Assembly (NCBI GenBank): GCA_964553925.1
Contig: CAZKNR010000035.1
Coordinates: forward strand, 1-64,000
DNA length: 64,000 bases
Direction of reading: 5' to 3'
DNA from: DAISKN01 sp964553925
Lineage (GTDB): Bacteria > Acidobacteriota > Vicinamibacteria > Marinacidobacterales > SMYC01
Position 1 is the stretch's first letter. Each line of letters opens with the position of its first letter. The position numbers and the translations under genes were made by a program. Below, in pieces: positions 1 through 9,775 of this stretch. The notes beneath the pieces are model-generated. The model was given only the letters and a program-made list of their open reading frames with translations, was not told the origin of the DNA and did not search any database.

Positions 1-1826
1 TTGGTGTTGTGCACGTAGGCCCGGACGTGGTCGGTATATTTCTTCCAGGTGCTCTCGACCACCGACTCGTCACGCAGCACCGAACCGTAGACGTCGGTCG
101 CGATCTGGCTCAGGATCCAGTGCTTCGATTGCGGCAGGATCTTCTCCACGAAGTGGCCGAGCTTCGCCTTGTTGGTCGCGAAAGACTCCTTGAGCGCGAT
201 CTCCATGCGGAGGTAGAGATCCATCGGCGCGACGCAGGGGTTCTGGAGCGCGATGGAAGTGATCATCGCCGGCTCGCCCCCTTCGTCCTTGAGGCGAGAG
301 AGGTTCGCCGCGTACTCGTTGATCTGGAAGTGCTCGGTGTTCTCGAAGACGTTCTGGATGAAGCGGGGATCGAGACCGAACGTTCCTTCCGATGGTTTCA
401 CGAACTCGAACTCCTCGAGGATGGTGCGAGCCATGTTGTTGTCGACGCCGCTGTCGGCGCGTCCAGAGTAGATCAGGGCCTTCTGGAGAAGGGTGAGGTT
501 CGGGTTCTGCTTCGACTCGTAGAGCCGGGTCATGGTCGCAACCAGGCTCAGAAACTCGAGCGCGTGGGGCGCCACGTGGCCCAGGTGCTTCTTCTTCGGG
601 GCCCACTTCCGCTGGCCGTTGGAGTAGGTGAAGGCGTAGATCTTCTCCTCGTCCTTGAAGTGCACCGAGAGCGGCATCTCGATGAACGTCGTCCGGGACC
701 GAAGGGCCTCGAACGTCTCGTTGGCCATGAACATGTTGTACTCGTGGAAATTCGTGTGGCCGATGATGACGCCGTTGAAGGGAATGGGGGGCTGCCCTTC
801 GGGCTTGAAGAAGCGGTCCTGGGTCGCGAACAGGAGCTCGTAGAGGAACCGGTCCGAGAGCTTGAGGATCTCGTGGATCTCGACGAATCCGTTCGCGCCC
901 GCGCAGAGCTCGCCCTTGTAATCGTGGACCAGCGGGTGGGATTCGCTTCCGAACCGCGGGAGGAGGCTGTAGTCGAGGTTCCCCACGAGCGAGCCCGCTT
1001 CCTGGCTCTTCTCGTCGCGGGGGGTGTAGGAGCCGATCCCGCTCTTGGTGCGCGCGTCGTACACCATGCGCTTCACTTTGAGAAACGGGAGAAGCTCCGC
1101 GAAATCGAGCTTCCTTACGGTCATGAACTCCCGGAGCACGAAGTCGGCGTAGGGCGAGACGAGGCCGTCGATCTGCATCCGAAACTCGCCGTCGTAATGA
1201 GGGTGGCGTCTGAGGAAGTCCTGAACCCCCTCGTGCTCCACGAGCTCCGAGAGCTTCTCGACGAACGGGGCGCGGAGCGGGGGCGGAATCACCTGGAGTG
1301 GACGCTCGTAGATCGGGGCCTGGAGATAGTGGATCCCCTTCTCCTCGAAGAGCGCTTTCTCTTTCAACCGCTCGTCGACGGTGGGGAGAAGGAGAGTGTA
1401 GGTCTTCCCTTCATCCGAGCGCGAGTAGTGATTGAGCGCGGTCTTGATGCCGTCCATGGAGCGCGATTTCGCCGCCCCCGGCGGACCGAGGAGGATCCAG
1501 AGGCGTTTCGAGGCTTCGAGGCCACGGCTGGCGTTGTCGATCTTCTCGATCAGATTCTCCTTCGCCTTCTGCTGGCCGAAGACCACGAACCTATCCACGA
1601 GAGCCGCGTCCTCGAAGAACGCGTAGCGATGCCGGAGGGGCTTTCCGGGCACGATGGTCCTCTCGACACCGCTCGAAAGCAGCATGTCGTGCAGAAGCTG
1701 GAACGTGTTCCGGGTGGTCCAGGGCTCCCGCTTCACCAGATCCAGGTACGCGGGGAAGGTGAGGATTTCCTCTTCCGTGCCGCGGAAAGACGAGCTCTCC
1801 AGAATCTCGGTCAGGGCCCTCAGCAT
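1..1826 (-). CDS. prkA: PrkA family serine protein kinase (3' end beyond window)
   Basis: About 608 residues are readable on the minus strand, running off the left edge, so the C-terminus is missing. The N-terminus carries a P-loop GPPGAAKS in the context WILLGPPGAAKSRSMDGIK, and the rest reads as the PrkA AAA-plus-kinase architecture (for example GELCAGANGFVEIHEILK, then FNGVIIGHTNFHEYN). PrkA proteins are cytoplasmic AAA-ATPase/Ser-Thr kinases linked to starvation and stress responses. The start ATG at 1826 is preceded by a strong Shine-Dalgarno, GGAGGAG. It is divergent from pgm. The usual partners (YeaH- and SpoVR-like genes) would lie to the left and cannot be seen. Confidence 0.9.
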   Translation of the reverse strand, partial: MLRALTEILESSSFRGTEEEILTFPAYLDLVKREPWTTRNTFQLLHDMLLSSGVERTIVPGKPLRHRYAFFEDAALVDRFVVFGQQKAKENLIEKIDNASRGLEASKRLWILLGPPGAAKSRSMDGIKTALNHYSRSDEGKTYTLLLPTVDERLKEKALFEEKGIHYLQAPIYERPLQVIPPPLRAPFVEKLSELVEHEGVQDFLRRHPHYDGEFRMQIDGLVSPYADFVLREFMTVRKLDFAELLPFLKVKRMVYDARTKSGIGSYTPRDEKSQEAGSLVGNLDYSLLPRFGSESHPLVHDYKGELCAGANGFVEIHEILKLSDRFLYELLFATQDRFFKPEGQPPIPFNGVIIGHTNFHEYNMFMANETFEALRSRTTFIEMPLSVHFKDEEKIYAFTYSNGQRKWAPKKKHLGHVAPHALEFLSLVATMTRLYESKQNPNLTLLQKALIYSGRADSGVDNNMARTILEEFEFVKPSEGTFGLDPRFIQNVFENTEHFQINEYAANLSRLKDEGGEPAMITSIALQNPCVAPMDLYLRMEIALKESFATNKAKLGHFVEKILPQSKHWILSQIATDVYGSVLRDESVVESTWKKYTDHVRAYVHNT

Positions 1827-2183
1827 CGGTCTCCTCCAGAAGGGGAAGGGCGGGCGGATCTCGACCTCGCGAGTCGTACGGTCCGTGGCGAGTCGTTCCG
1901 CCTACACTGGTCCGCGCCCATAAGAGCGATCGCTCCTTACGCGTTCAGTTGGTTTGCTTTGCGCTACTAGATTTATTCTAGCGCCTGAACCGAGCCGGAA
2001 CAACAACAGGGAAGGCCGGGAAGAGGGGGAATCGAACGCAAGCCGTTAAATCTCCCCCCTGCCTCGAAGTGAGTTAGAAGCTGCCACTCACGCCATGGAA
2101 GCCGCGCATCGCCCTGTTTCAGACTCCATCAAACCACGCGACGGGTGTTTTGTAAGGGGTCGCTTTTGCTACGATGGCCCATC
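1827..2183. other. Divergent intergenic region between prkA and pgm
   Basis: About 357 bases hold no convincing gene. It must contain the promoters of prkA (leftward) and pgm (rightward). A CTAG-N7-CTAG dyad lies near 1968-1982 and the stretch around it is less GC-rich than the flanking genes, but I could not pick a confident -35/-10 pair on either strand. Confidence 0.5.
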
Positions 2184-3821
2184 ATGCACCCACTGGCCGG
2201 AAGGCCGGTCCCGCCGGACATGCTTCCGAACGTCGCGAAGCTCGTCACCGCCTACTACGCGGAGACGCCGGATCCCGAGAACGCCGCCGAGCGAGTCGCC
2301 TTCGGCACCTCGGGACACCGGGGCTCCGCCTTTCGTCGAAGCTTCAACGAAGCTCACGTCCTCGCGCACGCGCAGGCGATCTGCGACTATCGCGCGGCCC
2401 ACGGTCCGGATGGGCCTCTTTTTCTCGGCATCGACACCCACGCTCTCTCCGAGCCCGCGCGGGTGACGACGCTCGAGGTACTCGCGGGAAACGGAATCGA
2501 GACCCTGATCGACTCGGCCGGCGGGTACACTCCGACGCCGGTCGTCTCCCACGCGATCCTCACCCATAACCGCGGACGACGCCGCGCTCTCGCCGACGGA
2601 ATCGTCCTCACGCCTTCGCACAACCCGCCGGAGGATGGCGGCTTCAAGTACAACCCCCCGAACGGTGGGCCCGCGGACACCGAGGTGACGAGCTGGGTGG
2701 AGGAGCGGGCGAACCGCATCCTCGTCGAAGGGCTCGATTCGGTGAAGCGAATGCCCTACCCGCGGGCTCTCGCCGCTCCCACCACCCGGCGCCACGATTA
2801 CGCTTCCGCCTATGTCTTGGATCTGGCCTCCGTCCTCGACATGGAGAAGCTCCGCGGAATCCGCATCGGCGTCGATCCGCTCGGAGGAGCTGGAGTCTTC
2901 TATTGGGGGCCGATCGCCGAGCGGTATCGCCTCGACCTCGAGGTCGTGAATCCCCTGGTCGATCCCACTTTCCGGTTCATGACACTCGACTGGGACGGCA
3001 AGGTCCGGATGGACTGCTCCTCTCCCCATGCGATGGCGCCCCTCATCGGGCTCCGGGATCGGTACGACGTCGCCTTCGCCAACGACACCGATAACGATCG
3101 CCACGGCATCGTCACAAGGAGCTCGGGTCTTCTGAACCCGAATCACTATCTCGCCGCGGCCATCGACTATCTGTTCCGCCATCGGCCGGAGTGGCGCGCC
3201 GACGCCGCCATCGGAAAGACCGTCGTCACCAGCAGCATCGTAGACCGCGTCGCGAAGAAGCTCGGACGGCGCATGGTGGAAGTCCCCGTCGGCTTCAAGT
3301 GGTTCGTCGCCGGGCTCCTCGATGGCTCGCTCGGGTTCGGCGGAGAGGAGAGCGCGGGCGCCTCGCTCCTGAGGAGAGACGGAACGGTCTGGACGACCGA
3401 CAAGGACGGCATCGTCCTCGGGCTCCTCGCGGCCGAAATCCTCGGCGCGACGGGGCAGGATCCTTCTGACCTCTATCGAAAAATTACCGAGGAGCTCGGG
3501 AGCCCGGTGTACGAGCGGATCGACCGAAAGGCGACCCGCGAGCAAAAGGCTCTCCTCAAGAAGCTCGGCGCTTCGGACGTCCGGACTTCGGAGCTTGCGG
3601 GGGACCCGATTCGCGAGAAGCTCACCGTCGCCCCGGGAAACGGAGCCGCAATCGGCGGTCTCAAAGTCTCGACGGACTACGGGTGGTTCGCCGCCCGCCC
3701 CTCGGGAACCGAAGAGGTGTACAAGCTCTACGCCGAGAGTTTCCGCGATCGAGAGCACCTCGTTCGCATCCAGACCGAGGCGGCGAGCCTCATCGACCGC
3801 ATTTTCGAGACATCGAGCTAG
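2184..3821 (+). CDS. pgm: Alpha-D-glucose-phosphate-specific phosphoglucomutase
   Basis: This 545-residue protein is collinear with E. coli Pgm along its length. It interconverts glucose-1-phosphate and glucose-6-phosphate in the cytosol, feeding nucleotide-sugar and storage-glycan synthesis. The catalytic phosphoserine lies in TPSHNPPEDGG (Ser145), the metal-binding loop is DTDNDRHG, the sugar-binding loop is GGEESAGAS and the phosphate-binding loop is RPSGTE. The start at 2184 was chosen because MHPLAGRPVP aligns with the N-terminus of the family; an in-frame extension to 2145 adds unrelated residues. The next gene begins 3 bases after the stop, so an operon with the mannose enzyme is likely. 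Confidence 0.93.
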   Translation: MHPLAGRPVPPDMLPNVAKLVTAYYAETPDPENAAERVAFGTSGHRGSAFRRSFNEAHVLAHAQAICDYRAAHGPDGPLFLGIDTHALSEPARVTTLEVLAGNGIETLIDSAGGYTPTPVVSHAILTHNRGRRRALADGIVLTPSHNPPEDGGFKYNPPNGGPADTEVTSWVEERANRILVEGLDSVKRMPYPRALAAPTTRRHDYASAYVLDLASVLDMEKLRGIRIGVDPLGGAGVFYWGPIAERYRLDLEVVNPLVDPTFRFMTLDWDGKVRMDCSSPHAMAPLIGLRDRYDVAFANDTDNDRHGIVTRSSGLLNPNHYLAAAIDYLFRHRPEWRADAAIGKTVVTSSIVDRVAKKLGRRMVEVPVGFKWFVAGLLDGSLGFGGEESAGASLLRRDGTVWTTDKDGIVLGLLAAEILGATGQDPSDLYRKITEELGSPVYERIDRKATREQKALLKKLGASDVRTSELAGDPIREKLTVAPGNGAAIGGLKVSTDYGWFAARPSGTEEVYKLYAESFRDREHLVRIQTEAASLIDRIFETSS

Positions 3822-3824
3822 AGC

Positions 3825-6593
3825 GTGAGCCTCATCCCCCTCGAGCCCCGCGTCCAGCATTATGCATGGGGCGACACCCGGTTCATTCCCTCGCTCCTCG
3901 GGCGGGAGAACCTGGACGCGGCCCCTTACGCCGAGCTCTGGATGGGGGCCCATCCCGACCTCCCCTCGAAGGTAGCGGCCGGCACTCTCCGAGACCTGAT
4001 CGATGAGGACCCCGACGCGATCCTCGGACCGGAAGTCACCCGCGAGTACCGGGGTGAGCTTCCCTACCTTATTAAGGTGCTCTCGGCCGCCCTTCCGCTC
4101 TCGCTCCAGGCCCACCCTTCGGAAGAGCAAGCCCGGAGGGGATTCCTTCGGGAGAACCGGGCGGGCATCCCGCTCGGGGCGCCGAATCGGAGCTATCGCG
4201 ATACGCGGGGAAAGCCGGAGCTTCTCGTGGCGCTCACCGACTTCTATGCCTTCGTCGGCTTCCGTCCGCCCGGGGAGATAGCCGCCACGCTCGAGGAAGT
4301 GCCCGAGCTTCACCGGCTCGCCGCGGGCTTCGAGCCGAGCGAGCAAGCACTCCGCGATTTATACCGGCGGGTGATGGCGCTTGCTCACGCCGACGTGGAC
4401 GACATCCTCGAGCCCATCCTGCTCCGCCTCAGGCGCCGGAGCTTCGACCGTGAACGGCGCGAATACTGGCTCGTCCGCTGCGCCGAGGTTTTCGCTCGCG
4501 GCCGAGAGCACGACCGGGGTATCCTTTGCGCTCTATTCCTGAATCTGGTGCATCTGAAGCCCGGAGAGGCCGTGTTCCTCGGACCGGGTGTCCTTCACTC
4601 CTATCTCGAGGGCTCCGGAGTCGAGATCATGGCGAGCTCGAACAACGTCCTTCGCGGCGGCCTGACGGAGAAACATGTCGACGTCGAGGAGCTCTCGAAC
4701 ATCGTGAGCTTCACCGCGGGAGCGCATCCGGTACTTCACCCGGTGCCGGTTCGAGAAGGCGAGCGCATCTACCCATCCTCGCCGAAAGAGTTCCAGCTCG
4801 GAGCGATCGACGTCGCTCCCGGGCGCCCGTACCAGAGCGAGGAAGCCTACGGCGCCGAGATCCTGATCGCGCTCGAAGCCGAAGGCGATCTCGAGGTCTC
4901 GTCGGCCGAGGGTGCGCTGAAGCTCCGCCGGGGCCAGTCGCTCCTCGTGACTCACGGCACGACGTACCGTATCGCGGGCCTCGGAACCCTCTACCGCGCC
5001 TCGGTTCCCGACCGGAGGGCGCGCTTTCGGGGGCGGCGCCCGAGCGAGCTCGCGTTCGGGACGAGCGGCTTGCGCGGGCTCGTCTCCGAGATGACCGACC
5101 TCGAGGTCTACGTCAGCACTCGGGGGTTTCTCGAGTACCTCCTGGAGCGGCGGGAGATCTACCGTGGCGACCCGGTGTGCGCCGCGGGAGATCTGAGGCC
5201 GTCGACGGAGAGGATCCTGGGCGCGGTCGCCCGGGCCATCGGAGACGCCGGATTCCGGCTGGACTACCTCGGAAAGATCCCGACTCCCGCGCTCACCTGG
5301 AGCGCTCTCTCCCAGAGACGCGCGAGCATCATGGTTACCGGAAGCCACATTCCCTTCGACCGCAACGGCGTCAAATTCGCCCGGCCGACGGGAGAAGTGA
5401 TGAAGGTCGACGAGGCCGGAATCCTCGCGGCGGTCGCCGGAGTCCGCGCCTGGGAATACGCCCGCAAGGGGCCGGAGTCTCCGTTCGCGGACGATGGCAT
5501 GCTTCTCCCGGAGAGGGCGCGCTCTCTCCCCGAGCCCTCGGCGGCTGGCCGCGAGAGCTACGTTCGCCGTTACCTCGATTTTTTTTCCGAGGATGGACTT
5601 TCCGGAAAACGCATCGTGGTGTATCAGCACTCCGCGGTCGGCCGGGATCTTCTGGTCGGGATCCTGAGAAGCGTCGGGGCCGACGTCCTTCCGATGGAGC
5701 GCTCCGACTCCTTCATCCCCATCGATACCGAGGACATCAGCGACGAGAGACTCCTCGAGCTCGAGCGGCTCGCGTCCGTCGCCCGGGACACCATCGGCGA
5801 CATCGACGCCATCGTCTCGACCGACGGGGACAGCGACCGGCCGCTGGTCGTCGGCATCGCGCCCGGCGGCAAGGTCCGTTTCTTCGGCGGCGATCTCCTG
5901 GGGATCCTCGTCGCCGACTACCTTCGGGCGGACGTCGTCGTCGTCCCGGTGAGCGCGAACGACGCCGTCGATCTCTGGTTCGCCCCCCGCGGCGTTCCGG
6001 TGAAGAAAACCCGTATCGGATCGCCCTACGTCATCGAAGGCATGGAGGAGTATCTCGCTCGCGGCGGGTTCCGCCGTATCGTGGGGTTCGAAGCGAACGG
6101 CGGGTTTCTCACCGGATCGGATCTGGAGCGGGGCGGCCAGTGGCTCGCCGCCCTCCCCACGAGGGACGCCGTCCTTCCGATCCTCGCGGTGCTCCACCTC
6201 TCGGTCGAGAGGAACCGTTCGCTTCCGGAGCTCTTCTCCGAGCTCCCCCCGCGGTTCGGGAAGGCGGGACTGATCGATGCGTTTTCCCCGCGCGCCAGCC
6301 GGGAGATCCTCAAGCGCTTCTCCTCGGAGGAGGGAGCTCGCGAGCTGTCCTCGTTCTTCACGCCGGAGCTGGGCTTCGGGGGGATCGTTCGCTCGGACTC
6401 GACCGACGGGATCCGCCTGTATTTCGAGAGCGGCGACGTCGCCCACATCCGGCCCTCGGGCAACGCGCCGCAGCTTCGGATCTACGCGGTCGCGAGCACT
6501 CAGGAGCGCGCGAACGAGATTGTGAGGCTGGCTCTCGCCGAGCCGGATGGCATTCTCAGGAAGCTGGAACGGGCCGCGGCGGTGCTAAAATAA
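3825..6593 (+). CDS. manA: Fusion of type I mannose-6-phosphate isomerase and phosphohexomutase
   Basis: This 922-residue GTG-start protein has two enzymes. Residues 1 to about 395 are a class I phosphomannose isomerase: the zinc-ligand motif is LQAHPSEEQ (Gln95, His97) and a later ligand His is in GVLHSYLEG. From about residue 405 (ELAFGTSGLRG) it is an alpha-D-phosphohexomutase with catalytic Ser507 in TGSHIPFDRNG, metal loop DGDSDR near 667 and C-terminal phosphate loop RPSGN. The sugar-selecting loop reads GFEANGGFLTG rather than the usual GEQSGH. By family knowledge the fusion could take fructose-6-phosphate through mannose-6-phosphate to mannose-1-phosphate in one polypeptide; whether the mutase prefers mannose or glucose phosphates cannot be told. 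Confidence 0.88.
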   Translation: MSLIPLEPRVQHYAWGDTRFIPSLLGRENLDAAPYAELWMGAHPDLPSKVAAGTLRDLIDEDPDAILGPEVTREYRGELPYLIKVLSAALPLSLQAHPSEEQARRGFLRENRAGIPLGAPNRSYRDTRGKPELLVALTDFYAFVGFRPPGEIAATLEEVPELHRLAAGFEPSEQALRDLYRRVMALAHADVDDILEPILLRLRRRSFDRERREYWLVRCAEVFARGREHDRGILCALFLNLVHLKPGEAVFLGPGVLHSYLEGSGVEIMASSNNVLRGGLTEKHVDVEELSNIVSFTAGAHPVLHPVPVREGERIYPSSPKEFQLGAIDVAPGRPYQSEEAYGAEILIALEAEGDLEVSSAEGALKLRRGQSLLVTHGTTYRIAGLGTLYRASVPDRRARFRGRRPSELAFGTSGLRGLVSEMTDLEVYVSTRGFLEYLLERREIYRGDPVCAAGDLRPSTERILGAVARAIGDAGFRLDYLGKIPTPALTWSALSQRRASIMVTGSHIPFDRNGVKFARPTGEVMKVDEAGILAAVAGVRAWEYARKGPESPFADDGMLLPERARSLPEPSAAGRESYVRRYLDFFSEDGLSGKRIVVYQHSAVGRDLLVGILRSVGADVLPMERSDSFIPIDTEDISDERLLELERLASVARDTIGDIDAIVSTDGDSDRPLVVGIAPGGKVRFFGGDLLGILVADYLRADVVVVPVSANDAVDLWFAPRGVPVKKTRIGSPYVIEGMEEYLARGGFRRIVGFEANGGFLTGSDLERGGQWLAALPTRDAVLPILAVLHLSVERNRSLPELFSELPPRFGKAGLIDAFSPRASREILKRFSSEEGARELSSFFTPELGFGGIVRSDSTDGIRLYFESGDVAHIRPSGNAPQLRIYAVASTQERANEIVRLALAEPDGILRKLERAAAVLK

Positions 6594-6597
6594 CGGT

Positions 6598-7749
6598 ATG
6601 CGCTTCCGAACCAAACAGATTCACGCCGGAGTCGAGCCCGACCCGACCACCGGATCCATCCTCACCCCGATCTACCAGACGACGACCTTCGTCCAGGAGT
6701 CGGTCGATCGCTATCTCTCGAAGGGTTACTCCTATTCCCGCTCCGGAAATCCCACGGTGCGCGCCCTCGAGAAGAAGATCACGGAGCTCGAAGGCGGGGC
6801 GGACACGGCCTGCTTCGCCACCGGAATGGCGGCGATCCAGGCAGTCCTTTTGACCCTTCTGAACGCGGGCGATCACGCGGTGGTGTCCGACGTCGCCTAC
6901 GGCGGAACCTATCGCATCTGCACCAAGATCTTCAGCCGCTTCGGTGTCGACTTCACCTTCGCCGACACCTCGAAGCCGGAGGACGTGCAGAAGAGCCTCC
7001 GGGCCAACACTCGGCTCGTTCTCACCGAGACCCCTGCTAATCCCACGCTGAAGCTCACGGACATCGCCGCCATTTCCGAGATCGCGCGAGGCCGCGGGAT
7101 CCCTCACGCCGTCGACAACACGTTTCTCACCCCCTATTACCAGCGCCCGCTCGAGCTCGGAGCGGACCTGAGCGTCCACAGCACCACCAAGTACCTCGAC
7201 GGTCATAACGCGACCGTGGGCGGATCGGTCACGAGCCGAAGCGCCGAGCTCGCGGAGAAGATCCGGTTCGTTCAGAACGCGTGCGGGATCATCCTCTCGC
7301 CCCAGGTAGCGTTTCTCACCCTCCAGGGAGCGAAGACGCTCTCCATCCGGATGGACGCGCAGTCGGAGAACGCTCTCGCGATCGCGAAGTTCCTCGAGTC
7401 GCACCCCAAGGTCGACCGAGTCTCCTACCCGGGGCTCGCGTCGCACCCCCAGCACGATCTCGCGAAGCGGCAGGCCTCCGGCTTCGGCGCCATGGTCTGG
7501 TTCGAGGTCAGGGGCGGGGTCGCGGCGGGGAAGAAGATCATGGACTCCCTCCGCCTCTGGAGCCTCGCCGAGAACCTGGGCTCCGTGGAGTCGCTGGTGA
7601 CCCATCCCGTGACCATGACCCACGCCGACGTCGAAGAGGCCGAGCGCAAGCGGGTCGGGATCACCGACGGCCTCGTGCGGCTCTCCGTGGGCCTCGAGGA
7701 CGGAGAGGACCTGATCGAAGACCTGAAGCAGGCGCTCGAGAAAGTTTGA
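6598..7749 (+). CDS. Cystathionine gamma-synthase/lyase family PLP enzyme
   Basis: This 383-residue protein belongs to the Cys/Met-metabolism PLP-dependent fold-type I family. The Schiff-base lysine is Lys198 in HSTTKYLDGH, and the family motifs YSRSGNPT near the N-terminus, FATGMAA and DNTFLTPYYQ are all present. Members act as cystathionine gamma-synthase, cystathionine gamma-lyase or methionine gamma-lyase, and sequence alone does not separate these. It starts 4 bases after the mannose-enzyme stop, so it probably shares that transcript although the pathways are unrelated. Confidence 0.88.
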   Translation: MRFRTKQIHAGVEPDPTTGSILTPIYQTTTFVQESVDRYLSKGYSYSRSGNPTVRALEKKITELEGGADTACFATGMAAIQAVLLTLLNAGDHAVVSDVAYGGTYRICTKIFSRFGVDFTFADTSKPEDVQKSLRANTRLVLTETPANPTLKLTDIAAISEIARGRGIPHAVDNTFLTPYYQRPLELGADLSVHSTTKYLDGHNATVGGSVTSRSAELAEKIRFVQNACGIILSPQVAFLTLQGAKTLSIRMDAQSENALAIAKFLESHPKVDRVSYPGLASHPQHDLAKRQASGFGAMVWFEVRGGVAAGKKIMDSLRLWSLAENLGSVESLVTHPVTMTHADVEEAERKRVGITDGLVRLSVGLEDGEDLIEDLKQALEKV

Positions 7750-7798
7750 CCCGTCCCCGCGAGCAGAGGAGCCCACCGTGAGCACCGGAAGTCTGCGC

Positions 7799-7828
7799 TT
7801 GTGACGGCCGCCTTTCGGTTGCTACCCT
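7799..7828 (+). promoter_or_regulatory. Possible sigma70-type promoter before the WD40 gene
   Basis: TTGTGA at 7799-7804 and TACCCT at 7823-7828 are separated by 18 bases and lie just upstream of the ATG at 7850. The -10 match is weak, so this is only a candidate. Confidence 0.25.
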
Positions 7829-7849
7829 ATTCTGGAACGGCTCCAGCTC

Positions 7850-9775
7850 ATGGCCCTACCCTCTGGAACGCGCCCCCGGCCCCCCCAGGGACCTCGGAAG
7901 ACTGCTCGGGGTCCGAGCGGAAAGGTTTCGGCTCGTCCCCTCAGGCGCTCCCGCCCCACCTCGAAGCTGAGGGTCGCGGTACTCCTGCTGCTCGGCGCCG
8001 CGGCGGTGGCGGTTGCGATCTGGGCGGTCCCCGACGCGCGCTTCGCGTTCGAATCACGAATCGCGGCGCTATTCGCCGCCCCCAAACGCGGCATGGATCC
8101 GCTGGCCGAGTACGCGCGGCCGGCTGCGGTAAAAGCGGCGGCGCCGGCCATGTTCCTGCCGGATCCGGCCCGGCCGCCGGCTCCTCGTGAGATCGCAAAC
8201 GGGCTGGACATCCTCGAGGACCTCGCGTTCACGCCCGATGGACGGCACCTGGTCACGGCCGGTTACGGTGATTTTTCGGTGCGGCTCTGGGACGTGGAAA
8301 CGGGCGCCGAGGTGCAGGGGCTGCGAACGCACCGGCGGCCGTCTTCCGTCCTCGTGCACGGCGGGGGTGGCGTTCTCGTCGCGGACGTATACGGGTTCCT
8401 GCGCGCCTACCCCCTTCACTCGAGCGGGCGTCTGGGATGGGCGCGCATGACCGCGCTCGAAGGCCGTCTCGGCAGTGACATGGCGATGAGCCCCGACGGC
8501 CGGCTCTTGGCCACGCCGATCGTCTCTTCCTACGAAGCGGGCTCGGAGTCGTCGGACCTGGTCCTGCTGAGCTCCGCCGATCTCTCGGTGCTTCGACAGC
8601 TCAAGGTCCCGGAGGCCTTGCGGCGGCCGGCGTTCTCGGCAACGGGCCGGCTGCTGGCCGTGGGGAGCACGACGAACACCTTCACGGTCTGGGACCTCTC
8701 GACCGGCGAGGCGTGGCTGCAGAGGGTCCCGAAGGTGAGCGCCCGCTCGGACGTCGGCAGCGTTGCCTTCAGCCCGGACGAACGGCTCCTGGCTACCGGC
8801 CACAATGACAGCAGCATCACGATCTGGGACGTGGCGAGCCGACGGGAGCGTCAGAACTTCTACGTGGACCAGGCCTCCACGTGGAAGGTCGCCTTCAGCC
8901 CAGCCGGCGACGTTCTGGCCACGGCCCAGCAGGACGGGACGATCCGGCTTTGGGACCCGGAGACGGCGAAGCCGCGGGCCACCCTCCGCGGTCACGCCAA
9001 GAACGTTCGCGAGATCGCCTTCTCTCCCGACGGTCGGCGCTTGGCCTCCTACGGCGAGGACGGGCGGATCCTGGTCTGGGAATCCGGGGGCGATTCGGCT
9101 TCCGCCGCGAGCGCAGCCGCGCCGGAGCCTGGCGTCGCGCCGAGCGCTTCGATGACGAACGCCGACATCCTGCAGCTCTTCGCGAAGGTCGACGCCATGC
9201 CGGGCTTCCCCGAGGAGGAGCGCGAGCGTCTCCGCCAGGCTTTCAACCAGTTGCCCGCAATGAAAGAAGAGGAGAGAGCGGCCTTCGTGGCGGCCCTCCT
9301 GGTGCTGGCCTCGACCGACGAGCTGGCCCGCGGCCTTGGGCAGGCCTTCGGAGCCGGAGGCGGCGCCTTAGACGCCTCGCCGCAGGACGCGGAGCTTCTG
9401 CGCTGGAACCTGGAACAGGTGCCGGAGGCGGCGCCGCTCGTGGCCGGGATCGAGGCCGTCCGCAGCGGGGATGCGACACGGCTCCCCACCATTTTTTCGC
9501 GCACGGCGGCCGAAGCGCTCGGGCAGCGTGGCTGGGAAAGCGTGGCTTCAGGATTGAAGGGGCTCTGGGCGGAGACGCTGGGTGGCTCCGGGCCGAGCGA
9601 TCTGCACGTGTCTTTTCTAGGGACGACAGAACGCGGCGTGCTCCACGTGGCCCACCCCACGCACGGCCTGCCGCGCGCGGGGGTCGCAGGCTCCGTGGAC
9701 ATGCTGGAGGTCCCCGTCGTGTTCGAGGATGGTGCCTGGAAGATCGCGGATCCACCGGCGCTTCCGGAGCCGTGA
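7850..9775 (+). CDS. Membrane-anchored WD40-repeat protein
   Basis: This 641-residue protein has a basic, proline-rich N-terminus, a single transmembrane helix at about residues 40-60 and then a WD40 beta-propeller to about residue 425. Recognisable blades include VAFSPDERLLATGHNDSS, IAFSPDGRRLASYGEDGR and repeated LWD or IWD endings. The C-terminal ~200 residues are alpha-helical then beta-rich with no family I recognise. With one N-terminal anchor the propeller probably sits outside the cytoplasm as an interaction scaffold, which is inference. No clear partner gene is adjacent. Its last codons and stop fall inside direct-repeat copy A. Confidence 0.8.
   Translation: MALPSGTRPRPPQGPRKTARGPSGKVSARPLRRSRPTSKLRVAVLLLLGAAAVAVAIWAVPDARFAFESRIAALFAAPKRGMDPLAEYARPAAVKAAAPAMFLPDPARPPAPREIANGLDILEDLAFTPDGRHLVTAGYGDFSVRLWDVETGAEVQGLRTHRRPSSVLVHGGGGVLVADVYGFLRAYPLHSSGRLGWARMTALEGRLGSDMAMSPDGRLLATPIVSSYEAGSESSDLVLLSSADLSVLRQLKVPEALRRPAFSATGRLLAVGSTTNTFTVWDLSTGEAWLQRVPKVSARSDVGSVAFSPDERLLATGHNDSSITIWDVASRRERQNFYVDQASTWKVAFSPAGDVLATAQQDGTIRLWDPETAKPRATLRGHAKNVREIAFSPDGRRLASYGEDGRILVWESGGDSASAASAAAPEPGVAPSASMTNADILQLFAKVDAMPGFPEEERERLRQAFNQLPAMKEEERAAFVAALLVLASTDELARGLGQAFGAGGGALDASPQDAELLRWNLEQVPEAAPLVAGIEAVRSGDATRLPTIFSRTAAEALGQRGWESVASGLKGLWAETLGGSGPSDLHVSFLGTTERGVLHVAHPTHGLPRAGVAGSVDMLEVPVVFEDGAWKIADPPALPEP

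Noticed and set aside
9..1970. Long plus-strand open frame over the prkA gene
   Set aside because: The minus strand encodes a clear PrkA protein here; the plus frame is a shadow caused by high GC third positions and has no family likeness.
2015..2085. Possible tRNA T-arm-like sequence in the prkA-pgm spacer
   Set aside because: A TTCGATTC appears on the minus strand, but the flanking bases do not pair as a T-stem and no acceptor or anticodon stem can be drawn.
2169..4346. Long minus-strand open frame opposite pgm and manA
   Set aside because: It lies opposite two well-recognised enzymes, and its product is low-complexity Arg/Glu/Gly-rich shadow sequence.
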